Shown in pieces: positions 33,743-42,640 of a DNA stretch of 64,000 nucleotides (positions are counted from its first letter, which is position 1; every line of letters starts with the position of its first letter). The notes beneath the pieces were generated by a model. That model saw nothing but the letters and a program-made list of their open reading frames with translations. It ran no database searches and was not told the origin of the DNA. This DNA comes from Collinsella sp. (GTDB lineage: Bacteria; Actinomycetota; Coriobacteriia; Coriobacteriales; Coriobacteriaceae). The stretch is from the NCBI GenBank assembly GCA_019414045.1, contig DXMW01000012.1:14521-78520 (forward strand). The letters are read 5' to 3'. A program made the position numbers and the translations under genes.

Positions 33743-35467
33743 ATGTCGCAAAACGATCGAACTCAACTGATTCCCGATCCGCAGCAGCCGAGCAGGCACA
33801 CCGGCGGCGTTCAGTCGCCGCGTCCTATCGCGCCGAGCCACGGTCAGCAGCGTGGTGCGGCAAACGCTTCGCAACGCCCGAACCAGCAGCGCCAGCAACG
33901 TCAGCAGCGCCAGGCAAACGGCAATACGCCCAAGCAGCCCCCCACGCACGGTCGAGGCGATCGCGGCCCCGCGCGCAAACCCACCGGGAACAATAAGTCG
34001 GGCAAAAAGACGACGCTCTTTGTCCTCCTGGGCCTTATCGTCATTGTCTATATCGTAGGCGTCGTAGCGTTTTCGCAGGTAGCCTACCCCAACACCACCA
34101 TCGCCGGCGTCGACGTCTCGTTCTCCAACGCTTCGTCTGCCGCCACCAAGGTCAACTCAGCGTGGAAGCACTATAAGCTCACCGTGGCGGGCGATGACTT
34201 TAGCTGGACCTATCAGCCCGAGTCCGATGAGCCCATCGTCGACGGCGAAGCTGCCGCAAAAGAGATCATCAACCACAACGAAGCCTTTGTATGGCCGGTC
34301 CGCCTTGTAGAATCCTTAAGCGGCAAGACCAAAACAACCGCTACCTCCAACGAAGTAGATCTTGATCAAGACGTCGACCTGTCCATGCTCTCCGATACCT
34401 TTGACCAAAAGCAGTTTGAGAAGGATCTGGGCACCGCCATCGATGAGTTTAACGAGGGCCGTTCGGGCACGTTCGAGGCCAATAGCTCCTATGACGAGCA
34501 GGCCGGCAAGTTTACCGTCGAGAAGGCGCGCTCCAACGAAAAACTCGACCGCGAGCATGTCATTAAGTATGCCGAGCTCGAGCTTGCCTCGCTGTCCGAG
34601 ACCGTAGACCTTTCCAAGCTCGGCAACGATGCCTATGAGCCGCTCAATGGAACGCTGACCGATGATCAGATTCAGGCCGCATGCGATGCCGCCAACAACT
34701 TCCTGGGCGTCAACGTGACCCTCAAGCTCAACGGCGAGGATGCCGGCAAGGTTGATGGCAGCTCCGTGTTGCAGTGGATCAGCTTTGCCGATCCGGCCAA
34801 CCCCACGCTCGATACGTCGCAGATCGGCAGCTGGGCAGCCGAGCTCGCCAACGGCTTTAACACCGTGGGCTCCACTCGCTGGTGGACGCGCGCCGATGGC
34901 AAGCAATGCGCCGTCGAAGGCGGCGACTTTGGTTGGTCCATCGACAGCAGCTCGCTCGCCAAGCAGGTCGAGGACGCCATTAACAACAAGCAGACCGGCG
35001 AAATCGAGATCAAGTACTCCCAGAAGGCCGACACCTTTACTGCAAAGGGAGAGCCCGACTGGAAGGCATACGTCGATGTCGATCTGTCCGAGCAGCACGC
35101 GCGCTACTACGACGAGAGCGGCAATATCGTGTGGGAGGCCAACTTTATCTCCGGCAAGCCGGGAGAGGACGCCACCCCCGAGGGCGTATGGCAGATCAAC
35201 AGCAACAATGGCGCCAGCAAGCTTATCGGTGCCAAGGACCCCGAGACCGGCAAGCCCAAATACGAGAGCCCGGTCAGCTATTGGATGCCGTTTGAGGGAA
35301 ACATGGTCGGCTTCCACGATGCAACGTGGCAAAACGACAAGAGTTTCGACGATCCCAACTCCTACAAGTGGTGCGGCAGCCACGGATGCATCAACCTTCG
35401 CCTGGCCGACGCCAAGGCGCTGCACGATTGCATCAAAGTCGGCCTGTGCGTGGTTGTCCACTCGTAG
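33743..35467 (+). CDS. Membrane-anchored L,D-transpeptidase (YkuD) with peptidoglycan-binding domain
   Basis: About 574 residues. A Gln/Asn/Arg-rich cytoplasmic start (about 1-85) leads to one transmembrane helix (TTLFVLLGLIVIVYIVGVVAF), then a large extracellular region of the PG_binding_4 (VanW-associated) type containing TIAGVDVSF. At the C-terminus is a YkuD catalytic domain, with GFHDATW and the catalytic cysteine in SHGCINLRLAD. It should form 3-3 cross-links in peptidoglycan or attach proteins to it. Two ATGs (33734, 33743) share the site GAAGGA; I prefer 33743 by spacing, but 33734 is possible. Confidence 0.92.
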   Translation: MSQNDRTQLIPDPQQPSRHTGGVQSPRPIAPSHGQQRGAANASQRPNQQRQQRQQRQANGNTPKQPPTHGRGDRGPARKPTGNNKSGKKTTLFVLLGLIVIVYIVGVVAFSQVAYPNTTIAGVDVSFSNASSAATKVNSAWKHYKLTVAGDDFSWTYQPESDEPIVDGEAAAKEIINHNEAFVWPVRLVESLSGKTKTTATSNEVDLDQDVDLSMLSDTFDQKQFEKDLGTAIDEFNEGRSGTFEANSSYDEQAGKFTVEKARSNEKLDREHVIKYAELELASLSETVDLSKLGNDAYEPLNGTLTDDQIQAACDAANNFLGVNVTLKLNGEDAGKVDGSSVLQWISFADPANPTLDTSQIGSWAAELANGFNTVGSTRWWTRADGKQCAVEGGDFGWSIDSSSLAKQVEDAINNKQTGEIEIKYSQKADTFTAKGEPDWKAYVDVDLSEQHARYYDESGNIVWEANFISGKPGEDATPEGVWQINSNNGASKLIGAKDPETGKPKYESPVSYWMPFEGNMVGFHDATWQNDKSFDDPNSYKWCGSHGCINLRLADAKALHDCIKVGLCVVVHS

Positions 35468-35535
35468 TGCAACGCGCGCATTCATACAACATGCAACTGC
35501 TGCGACCAATCTAACAATTCCGAAAGATACCGTCC

Positions 35536-35565
35536 TATGCGCCTGCCCCAACCGGCGGGCGCATA
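35536..35565 (+). terminator. Hairpin between ldt and the export genes
   Basis: TATGCGCCTGCC (35536-35547) and GGCGGGCGCATA (35554-35565) pair at 11 of 12 positions. There is no clear T-run, so it may be a weak terminator or attenuator before the next gene. Confidence 0.5.
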
Positions 35566-35599
35566 TACTTATCAAGGTTCTTTCTATAAAGGAGACGCT

Positions 35600-37021
35600 A
35601 TGCCGAATGTCCCCAACATCACCCCGGGCCCGGATGATACCGAGCACACGCCCGAAGGTGCCACCGAAACGCTTCCTCTGATCACAGACGTACATGCCGA
35701 CAAGGAGAGCGGACGCACGAACGATACGGCCGAGATTTCCGATGAAGAGGCATATGCCAAGCTCAAGGCAAAACGTGCCGAACGTCGACGCAAAAAGCTG
35801 ATTCGACGCGGCATTGCCGCCGGCATCGTAGGTGTCATCGCGCTCATTGCTATTGTTGCAACCCTGGTTATCAATGCGCAGCCACAGGGCGATAGCAGGC
35901 CTGCGACCGACATGGTGACCGAGGGCACGTTTAGCACAACGGTCGAGGCAAAAGGCCAGCTCAAACCCATTTCGTCCTCAGTGGTCTCCCCTTCTGTCGA
36001 CGGCACGGTCGATTCGATCAACGTGCAGGCAGGCCAATCCGTCAACGAGGGCGACGTGCTTATGACCATTAAAAACGAAGAGCTCGATCGCAACGTTGCC
36101 GAGGCGCAGCGTGCAGTTGCAGCCGCTCAAGAAGACCTCGCCAACGCGAAGAAAGCCGCAGCTGCCGCGCAGGCCAACCCAACGACGGACGTCGACGGAG
36201 GTTCCGCAGCGGCTGGCATCTCCGCCGCATCAGCGGACACGAACGCCGTATCGGCCGCGCAGCGCAGCCTCACATCGGCCCAGGCAAACCTCGATCAGGC
36301 GAACGCCAAGGTCGCCAGCCGTACGGTCACGGCCCCGAGCTCGGGCAGCATCGTGGCGCTCAACGCCAAGGTGGGCGCCACGGTAACAGGCGGCATGATC
36401 ATGGGCGAAAGCGATACGAGCGGCGGCAAGCAGTGCATGCAGATCGCCGACCTGTCCAAGATGAAGGTGACGGTTCAGGTGGGCGAAAAGGATATCGCCA
36501 AAATTGCCGTGGGCCAAAGCGCCAACGTGACCTACCCCGCGTTTCCCGATATCGTGAGCCAGGGCACCGTCACGGCTATCGCCTCGGTGGCAAACTCCGA
36601 CTCCTCCTCCGGGAGCGGCGGCAGTGTGACCTTCAACGTCGACATCCTCATCGAAGCACCTGACAGTCGCCTTAAGCCGGGTATGACTGCCGAGGTCTCG
36701 GTAGTGACCGAGAAGCTCGACGACGTGGTGATGGTGCCGACCATGGCGCTGATGACCGAAGATGGCGAGCACTATTACGTCAATTTGGCCACCGATTCGG
36801 AGGGCAAAAAGACGCGCCGCGTGAAGGTGACCGTCGTGACGCAAAACGACAACGAGGCTGTAGTCGGTAAGGCGCAGGTCAAGCGCGACGACCAGGGCAA
36901 CGAGATCAATCCAGACGTCCCGGTTACCAAGCTACGCGACGGCGACACCATCGTGACGGATACCGGCACAGGAATGACGGCAGACGGCGGCGACAACATG
37001 CCTGCCGACGAGGGCAAGTAA
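35600..37021 (+). CDS. MacA/HlyD-like membrane-fusion protein of an ABC exporter
   Basis: A 473-residue adaptor protein. A charged cytoplasmic start is followed by one membrane helix (AAGIVGVIALIAIVATLVI). Outside are the barrel-sandwich/lipoyl half (VVSPSVDGTVDSINVQAGQSVNEGD), an Ala/Gln-rich coiled-coil hairpin (about 130-220), and the second lipoyl half (RTVTAPSSGSIVALN). The beta-barrel and membrane-proximal domains follow (SRLKPGMTAEVSV). Good AAGGAG site before ATG 35600. It overlaps the ATPase gene start by 1 nt (TAATG). Substrate unknown; such systems export peptides, toxins or antibiotics. Confidence 0.88.
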   Translation: MPNVPNITPGPDDTEHTPEGATETLPLITDVHADKESGRTNDTAEISDEEAYAKLKAKRAERRRKKLIRRGIAAGIVGVIALIAIVATLVINAQPQGDSRPATDMVTEGTFSTTVEAKGQLKPISSSVVSPSVDGTVDSINVQAGQSVNEGDVLMTIKNEELDRNVAEAQRAVAAAQEDLANAKKAAAAAQANPTTDVDGGSAAAGISAASADTNAVSAAQRSLTSAQANLDQANAKVASRTVTAPSSGSIVALNAKVGATVTGGMIMGESDTSGGKQCMQIADLSKMKVTVQVGEKDIAKIAVGQSANVTYPAFPDIVSQGTVTAIASVANSDSSSGSGGSVTFNVDILIEAPDSRLKPGMTAEVSVVTEKLDDVVMVPTMALMTEDGEHYYVNLATDSEGKKTRRVKVTVVTQNDNEAVVGKAQVKRDDQGNEINPDVPVTKLRDGDTIVTDTGTGMTADGGDNMPADEGK

Positions 37022-37794
37022 TGCGTCCCGTCATCGACATCCGCAACGTGCACCGCATCTTTGAGAGCGAGGCCGGTTGCGCCCACATCCTGCATAACGT
37101 GAGCCTGGCAGTAGACCCCGGTGAGTTCGTTGCCATCACCGGCCCCTCGGGCTCGGGCAAGTCGACGCTCATGAACATCCTGGGCTGCCTGGACAAACCG
37201 ACGGCGGGCGATTACTTCCTGCAAGGGCTCAACGTCGCCGAGCTCGACGATGACGAGCTCACCGAGGTGCGAGCGCTGAGCATCGGCTTTGTCTTTCAGA
37301 GCTTTAATCTGCTGCCGCGCCTGACGGTGATCGAAAACGTCATGCTGCCGCTGTCCTACACCAATGTGCCGCGCAGCCAGCGCGAGATGCGCGCCGTACA
37401 CGCGCTGCAGGCCGTCACGCTGCCCGTCGACCACTGGGACCACCGCATATCCGAGCTCTCGGGCGGCCAGATGCAGCGCGTCGCCATCGCGCGCGCCCTT
37501 GTCAACGATCCACCCATCATTTTGGCCGACGAGCCGACGGGCAACCTGGACTCCGCCACGGGAGCGCTCGTCATGGAAACCTTCCACAAGCTCCAGGAGC
37601 GCGGCAAAACCATCGTGCTTATCACACACGACCCCGGCATCGCCGCCGAGGCCGACCGTGCCGTGACCATCCGCGACGGTCGCATTCACGACGGCGCGTA
37701 TATTCCGCATGCACCGCGGACCCTACGCAGCGCCGTAGATAACCTGCCCATGATTTCCGCCTCCGCCAACCCGCCGAAAGGAGTGATGGCATGA
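37021..37794 (+). CDS. MacB-type ABC transporter ATP-binding protein
   Basis: A 257-residue ATPase with Walker A GPSGSGKST, Q-loop VFQSFNLLPRLT, signature LSGGQMQRVAIARAL, Walker B IILADEPTGNLD and H-loop ITHD. These are typical of the LolD/MacB/FtsE-related family that works with FtsX-like permeases. It is translationally coupled to both neighbours (TAATG before, ATGA after), so the three proteins form one complex. Confidence 0.94.
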   Translation: MRPVIDIRNVHRIFESEAGCAHILHNVSLAVDPGEFVAITGPSGSGKSTLMNILGCLDKPTAGDYFLQGLNVAELDDDELTEVRALSIGFVFQSFNLLPRLTVIENVMLPLSYTNVPRSQREMRAVHALQAVTLPVDHWDHRISELSGGQMQRVAIARALVNDPPIILADEPTGNLDSATGALVMETFHKLQERGKTIVLITHDPGIAAEADRAVTIRDGRIHDGAYIPHAPRTLRSAVDNLPMISASANPPKGVMA

Positions 37795-39005
37795 GCGCCC
37801 GCGATCTTATCCAGGAAGCCCTTCACTCGCTCGAGGCCAACAAGGGGCGCAGCCTGCTCACCATCCTGGGCATTGTCATCGGCATCGCCTCGGTCATTGC
37901 CATGACTTCGCTCATCGGCGGCATCCAAAACAGCTTGGTCAACAGCCTTGGCCTCAACGCAGCTCGCATGGTTCAGATCTATTCGTCCCAAGAACTCTCT
38001 GATTCTGACGTCCAGAAGCTTAAAAAACTGGTGCCGCAGATAGAACAGATCGGCATTGTCAAAAGCGCGTATACCGAGTACAAGACCGGCGATAAAAGCT
38101 ATACCGTCATGGCACAGGGTGTCGATAGCGACATGCTCGACGCCGTGGGTGCCAGTAAGCTCGTTGCGGGGCGCACCTACACCGATGTCGAGTCAAAGGC
38201 AGGCTCGCGCGTGGCGCTCATCAGCCGCGGCGGCGCCGATCAGCTTTACGGCAACGAACAGGATGCGCTGGGAAAAACCATCAAAGTGTCCAACGGCGAG
38301 GTGCAGATTGTAGGCGTGATTGATGGCGGCGGCGACTCCATGGGCTCGCTCACTTTGTATATGCCACGCGAAACCATCTCCGGCCTATTTGGCGACGAGA
38401 ATCCTTCATTCCCCAGCGTGACGGCACTTGCCGCCGAGGGCACGGACATGGATGAGCTCTGCAAGACCATCGAGTCCAAGGTACGCGCGATGAAGGGTAT
38501 CGCGGAGGATGATGAGTACGACAGTGTATCGGCTACCTCCATGAAAAGCGCTATCGACTCCCTCAATTCCTTTATGGGCGCCTTCTCGCTCATCATGGGT
38601 GCTGTCGCCAGTATCTCGCTGCTTGTCGGCGGTATCGGTATTATGAACATGATGCTCACCAACGTGACTGAGCGCATCCGCGAGATCGGCATCCGTCGCG
38701 CTCTGGGCGCCAGTCGTCGCGATATCACCGCACAGTTTTTGGCCGAGTCCTCGGCGCTGTGCGTCACCGGTGGCCTGCTGGGTGTCCTGATAGGCTATCT
38801 GCCGGCCTGGGGCCTCGCGATGTTTGCCTCCGGATCCGGGATTCTTGGCGAGCTCGGTGCCAGCGGGCAAATCACCCCGAGTTTTTCAATCGCCACGGTG
38901 CTGCTGGCCTTCGCCGTCTCCGTCGGCATCGGCGTAATCTTTGGCTTCTACCCCGCTCGACGCGCGGCAAAGCTCGACCCGGTGGAGTGCCTACGCTACC
39001 AGTAA
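37791..39005 (+). CDS. MacB/FtsX-family ABC permease
   Basis: A 404-residue permease with the MacB layout: N-terminal helix (LLTILGIVIGIASVIAMTSL), a large extracytoplasmic MacB_PCD domain (about 50-270), then three helices of the FtsX domain (AFSLIMGAVASISLLVGGIGIMN, LLGVLIGYLPAWGLAMF, VLLAFAVSVGIGVIFGFYPARRA). The MNMMLTNVTERIREIGIRRALGA motif is the family hallmark. With the two genes before it, it completes a MacAB-like export pump in a Gram-positive organism. Confidence 0.93.
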   Translation: MSARDLIQEALHSLEANKGRSLLTILGIVIGIASVIAMTSLIGGIQNSLVNSLGLNAARMVQIYSSQELSDSDVQKLKKLVPQIEQIGIVKSAYTEYKTGDKSYTVMAQGVDSDMLDAVGASKLVAGRTYTDVESKAGSRVALISRGGADQLYGNEQDALGKTIKVSNGEVQIVGVIDGGGDSMGSLTLYMPRETISGLFGDENPSFPSVTALAAEGTDMDELCKTIESKVRAMKGIAEDDEYDSVSATSMKSAIDSLNSFMGAFSLIMGAVASISLLVGGIGIMNMMLTNVTERIREIGIRRALGASRRDITAQFLAESSALCVTGGLLGVLIGYLPAWGLAMFASGSGILGELGASGQITPSFSIATVLLAFAVSVGIGVIFGFYPARRAAKLDPVECLRYQ

Positions 39006-39018
39006 GCCACCACCAACA

Positions 39019-39085
39019 AGTTGCGGTGAATTAGGGACTGAATATGCTATCTAGCAGAAAAAACAGACACTATTTCACCGCAACT
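39019..39085. repeat. Inverted repeat, AGTTGCGGTGAAATA family (second copy)
   Basis: 39019-39040 (AGTTGCGGTGAATTAGGGAC..) is nearly complementary to 39064-39085 (19 of 22 by eye). Its arms match those of the repeat at 22711-22777, 16 kb away. It lies between the convergent export operon and cobalamin operon. Confidence 0.85.
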
Positions 39086-39194
39086 CATTGAAGGGCTGTT
39101 TGCGCCAGTTCCGGGCGTCGTCCTCGAGCTCTGGCGGATGACGGGCTTGTACGGGTCGAGCTTGCTCGGGGCGATCCTCCTCGCGGGCGGGAGG

Positions 39195-39225
39195 GCGCGC
39201 TAGGCGCGGCGAGCGCCTAGCGCGC
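39195..39225 (-). terminator. GC-rich hairpin straddling the cbiJ stop codon
   Basis: GCGCGCTAGGCGC (39195-39207) and GCGCCTAGCGCGC (39213-39225) form a perfect 13-bp stem with a 5-nt loop; the cbiJ stop (39217-39219) lies inside it. No T-run follows, as in the I-shaped terminators of some actinobacteria. It marks the end of the cobalamin operon. Confidence 0.6.
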
Positions 39226-39990
39226 GAACTCCCGTAAGAGCGCATCTTCCACTTCCCGAAGCGAAAGGGCCCCGCCTCCCTCGGCGGGACGGGTGACCAC
39301 GATACAGCGCGCTCCCACGGCGCGCGCTGCGGCGAGCTTCTCGGCCGTGCCGCCTACGGTTCCCGAGTCCTTGGTCACAAGCCACTGGGCGCCCACCTGC
39401 CGAAGCATCGCCTCGTTGAGCTCGCGGGTGAAGGGCCCCTGCATGCCGATGACGTGCGACGGCGAAAACCCCGCGTCGATGCACTTCGTTATAGCACCGG
39501 GCAGCGGGAGCACACGCACGAAGAAGCGCTCCGCGAAATCGGCGACGCGCGTGTAGGGAACAAGCTCCTTGCTCCCCGTCGTGAGAAGAACGCGACCCGG
39601 GTTCTCGGAGAGAAAGCGCGCCGCGCAGGCAATCGACGCGACCGGCACGATGCCTTTGGGCAGCGCCTCGACCGGGCGCGCAAGGCGCAGGCATCGTGCA
39701 CCCACGGCGAGCGAAGCGGCCCGGATGTTGTCGCTTGCGAGCGTAGCGAAGGGGTGCGTGGCGTCGACGACGATGCGCGCGCCGGAAAGCTCGCGCTCCA
39801 TGTCGGCATCGTCGAGCCTGCCCGCATGCACCTCGATGCCCGGAAGCTCACCCAAAAGCTCGCCTCCGTACTCGGTTGCCGCGTAGGCACGGGCGGGGAT
39901 GCCCGCCCCGCTCGCCCATTCGCACAGAAGGCGGCCCTCGGTGGTGCCGGCGAAGATGCGCAGCGCCGGCACGGATGCGGGGGCCGTCAC
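39217..39990 (-). CDS. cbiJ: Cobalt-precorrin-6A reductase
   Basis: A 257-residue CobK/CbiJ-family enzyme that reduces (cobalt-)precorrin-6A with NAD(P)H. It has ALRIFAGTTEGR at the N-terminus, VVDATHPFAT, VLLTTGSKEL, IGMQGPFTRELNEAML and LVTKDSGTVGGTAEK, all family landmarks. It begins with GTG at 39990 overlapping the cbiC stop as GTGA; open reading extends far upstream but only through cbiC out of frame. Last gene of the corrin operon. Confidence 0.93.
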   Translation of the reverse strand: MTAPASVPALRIFAGTTEGRLLCEWASGAGIPARAYAATEYGGELLGELPGIEVHAGRLDDADMERELSGARIVVDATHPFATLASDNIRAASLAVGARCLRLARPVEALPKGIVPVASIACAARFLSENPGRVLLTTGSKELVPYTRVADFAERFFVRVLPLPGAITKCIDAGFSPSHVIGMQGPFTRELNEAMLRQVGAQWLVTKDSGTVGGTAEKLAAARAVGARCIVVTRPAEGGGALSLREVEDALLREFAR

Positions 39991-40628
39991 TTCGCGCCAC
40001 CCGTGCGCGTGATCTGGTAGAGCAGCGCGTTCATAATGGCGGCCGCCACGGTCGAGCCGCCCTTGCGGCCCCTCGCGACTATGGCCGGCACGCGTCGCGC
40101 AAGTAGCTCCTCTTTCGCCTCGACCACGTTCACAAACCCGACCGGCACCCCAACGACGAGCGCGGGCGCGATCTTCCCCGCGTCCATGAGCTCGGCGAGG
40201 CGCAGAAGTGCTGTGGGAGCGTTGCCGACGGCCACGATGAGCGGACCCTCGATGCGGCAAGCTTTGTCCATGCTCACAACGGCGCGAGTCGTGCCCGCGG
40301 CGCGCGCAGCCGCGGCGACATCAGGGTCGGCCATGTAGCACACGGCCTTGCAGCCGAGCTTCGCGAGCGCGGGCTTGCTTATGCCTGCGAGCGCCATGTT
40401 CGTGTCGGTGAGCACCGTGGCCCCTGCACGCAGTGCGTCGAGCGCACAGTGCGCGGCGTCATGGGTGAACACGAGGGAATCGGCGTACGAGAAGTCGGCA
40501 GTGGTGTGGATGACGCGCTTCACGACGGGCTCTTCGAGCGGCGGGAACGTGCGGCCGCCGAGCTCTTCGGTGATGATCTCGAAGCTGCGCCGCTCGATGT
40601 CGCCGGGCGCCATCTCCTTGGAATCCAT
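39987..40628 (-). CDS. cbiC: Cobalt-precorrin-8 methylmutase
   Basis: A 213-residue CbiC/CobH isomerase that moves the C11 methyl to C12 and yields cobyrinate. It shows SFEIITEELG, VIHTTADFSYADSL (catalytic His region), VLTDTNMALAGI, VGNAPTALLRL, GVPVGFVNVVEAKEEL and ARGRKGGSTVAAAIMNALL. All are close to consensus and the length is typical. It follows the cobO stop with no gap and overlaps cbiJ by 4 nt. Confidence 0.95.
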   Translation of the reverse strand: MDSKEMAPGDIERRSFEIITEELGGRTFPPLEEPVVKRVIHTTADFSYADSLVFTHDAAHCALDALRAGATVLTDTNMALAGISKPALAKLGCKAVCYMADPDVAAAARAAGTTRAVVSMDKACRIEGPLIVAVGNAPTALLRLAELMDAGKIAPALVVGVPVGFVNVVEAKEELLARRVPAIVARGRKGGSTVAAAIMNALLYQITRTGGAK

Positions 40629-41144
40629 CTAGTACTCCACTCCTTCCCTTGCACATATCCCCTGAGAGTAGGGGTGTTTCTCGCACCGCATCTCGGTTAT
40701 GTAGTCGGCCTTCTCCACGATCTTGCGGGAAAGCGCGCGCCCGGTGAGCGCCACTTCGACGCCGCGCGCGGACAAATCGAGCGCGCGGTTCACGAGCGCC
40801 TCGTCGACAAGCCCCTTCGAAAGCGCGTCGAGCGCCTCGTCGAGCACGAGCAGTCCCTCTTGCGCGCCCTCGAGCTCGGCGAGCGCGGAAGCGAGGTTCC
40901 CATCGTGCAGCTCGCACGTCGCGGCAAGTTCTTCCGACGTCATCGACCAGGTAAACTTGTCCGACACCTTCCCCGCGAACAAGGGCACGCCGAAATGCTC
41001 GGCGAGCAAGCGCGCCTCCCCGCTTTCGCCGTCTTTCAGGAACTGCACGACGACGACGCGGCGGCCTGCGGCGAGCATGCGAAGGGCGAGGCCCATCGCC
41101 GCCGTGGTCTTGCCTTTGCCGTCGCCATGATACACGTGGATCAT
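40629..41144 (-). CDS. cobO: Cob(I)yrinic acid a,c-diamide adenosyltransferase
   Basis: A 171-residue CobA/CobO/BtuR enzyme that attaches the 5'-deoxyadenosyl ligand to cobalt. The P-loop variant is at the start (YHGDGKGKTTAAMGLALR), followed by VVVVQFLKDG and LLVLDEALDALSKGLVD. The length is normal. It overlaps cbiP by ATGA and abuts cbiC. Confidence 0.95.
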   Translation of the reverse strand: MIHVYHGDGKGKTTAAMGLALRMLAAGRRVVVVQFLKDGESGEARLLAEHFGVPLFAGKVSDKFTWSMTSEELAATCELHDGNLASALAELEGAQEGLLVLDEALDALSKGLVDEALVNRALDLSARGVEVALTGRALSRKIVEKADYITEMRCEKHPYSQGICAREGVEY

Positions 41145-42640
41145 ACGCCCTCCTCGATAATGCGGTAGACATACTCCATGTCGAGCGCCCCGCGCACGAC
41201 GTCGGCCAGGCGGTCGAACTCGCGCGCACGGTGATCGGCTGCGGACGCTGCGCCCGCAGCACCCACGACGCTCTCGGGCAGGCCGCGCATGCGCGCGAGC
41301 GAGCGCGCGAGAGCGAGCGCCACCCCCGGTTCATCGAACAGGCCGTGGAGATAGGTTCCGAACACGTTTCCGCAGGCCGCGCCTTCTGGTTTGCCGCCAA
41401 TCGTGCCCGCAGGGGCGCAGGAGACGGTCGTTTCGCCGTCGTGAATCTCGTACCCGCGCGCCGTCATGCCGTTCCACACCGAGAACGCGCCTTGGGCGCC
41501 CGTGATGCGCAGCTCCGACTGGGCGAGGCGCTTTTCCTCCTTGAACACCGTACTTGCAGGGATGAGCCCGAGCCCGCGCGCGGTGCCAGCGCCTTCCCTG
41601 CCGTGCGGGTCGGAAAGCTCGTCTCCCAAAAGCTGGTAGCCTCCGCATATGCCGAGCACCGGTGTGCCCGCGCCCGAAAGCGCGCGTACACAGGCTCCGA
41701 TGCCGCTAGCCGCAAGCCAGCGCGCGTCGTCGAGCGTGGTCTTCGAGCCGGGAAGCACCACCAGGTCGGGTCGGCCCAGATCGGTCGTCGAGGAAACGTA
41801 GCGCACGCCCATGCCGGGCACGCGCGAAAGCGGGTCGAAGTCGGTGAAGTTCGACAGATGCGGAAGGCGCACGACGGCGACGTCGATGACGCCGCGCGCC
41901 TCGCGGGCAGATAGGCGCGGTGCGAGCGAGTCCTCGTCGTCCAGGTCAAGCGTAAGATACGGCACGACCCCCACGACGGGAACCCCGCACATCTTCTCGA
42001 GCGGGGCCAAACCCGGGCGCAGGATTTCCACATCGCCGCGGAACTTGTTCACCACAAGCCCCCGCAAAAGCGCGCGATCCTCGGGCGCAAAGAGCGCGAC
42101 CGTGCCGTAGAGCTGGGCAAACACCCCGCCTGGGTCGATGTCGCCCGCGAGCAGCACGGGGGAGGACACGGCGCGCGCGAGCCCCATGTTGACGATGTCG
42201 TTTTCGGAAAGGTTGATTTCGGCGGGGCTGCCGGCGCCCTCGATGACGATGACGTCGTTTTCCTCCGCGAGCGAATCGAACGCCTCCAAAATCTGCGGCA
42301 TGAGCGCCTTCTTTCGCGCGAAGTAGTCCCTCGCAGCGAAGGCTCCCTGCGCCTTGCCGGCCACGATGAGCTGGCTTCGGTGGTCGCTTTCGGGCTTGAG
42401 AAGGATGGGGTTCATGCGCACGTCGGGCGCGATGCCGCACGCCTCGGCCTGCATGATCTGGGCGCGCCCCATCTCGAGCCCGTCGGCCGTGACACCGCTG
42501 TTGAGCGCCATGTTCTGGCTCTTGAAGGGAGTCACGCGCAGGCCGTCCTGCGAAAGCACACGGCACAGCCCCGCCGCAAGCAGGCTCTTCCCCGCGTTCG
42601 ACATGGTGCCCTGGATCATGATGGGCTTCGCCCTACCCAC
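41141..42640 (-). CDS. cbiP: Cobyric acid synthase
   Basis: A 499-residue glutamine-dependent amidase (CbiP/CobQ) that amidates four side chains of adenosylcobyrinate. The N-terminal ATP domain has MIQGTMSNAGKSLL, FKSQNMALNSGVT, VIEGAGSPAEIN and GDIDPGGVFAQL; the C-terminal class I glutamine amidotransferase-like domain has VLGICGGYQLLG (nucleophile Cys) and GTYLHGLFD. I chose the GTG at 42640 with AAGGAGGT upstream; it overlaps the end of cobD by 8 nt. The ATG at 42619 would delete 7 residues and is less well placed. Confidence 0.95.
   Translation of the reverse strand: MGRAKPIMIQGTMSNAGKSLLAAGLCRVLSQDGLRVTPFKSQNMALNSGVTADGLEMGRAQIMQAEACGIAPDVRMNPILLKPESDHRSQLIVAGKAQGAFAARDYFARKKALMPQILEAFDSLAEENDVIVIEGAGSPAEINLSENDIVNMGLARAVSSPVLLAGDIDPGGVFAQLYGTVALFAPEDRALLRGLVVNKFRGDVEILRPGLAPLEKMCGVPVVGVVPYLTLDLDDEDSLAPRLSAREARGVIDVAVVRLPHLSNFTDFDPLSRVPGMGVRYVSSTTDLGRPDLVVLPGSKTTLDDARWLAASGIGACVRALSGAGTPVLGICGGYQLLGDELSDPHGREGAGTARGLGLIPASTVFKEEKRLAQSELRITGAQGAFSVWNGMTARGYEIHDGETTVSCAPAGTIGGKPEGAACGNVFGTYLHGLFDEPGVALALARSLARMRGLPESVVGAAGAASAADHRAREFDRLADVVRGALDMEYVYRIIEEGV

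Noticed and set aside
40459..41400. Long alternative minus-strand frame across cbiC/cobO
   Set aside because: Arg-rich shadow translation in another frame; cobO and cbiC have complete family motifs in their own frames.
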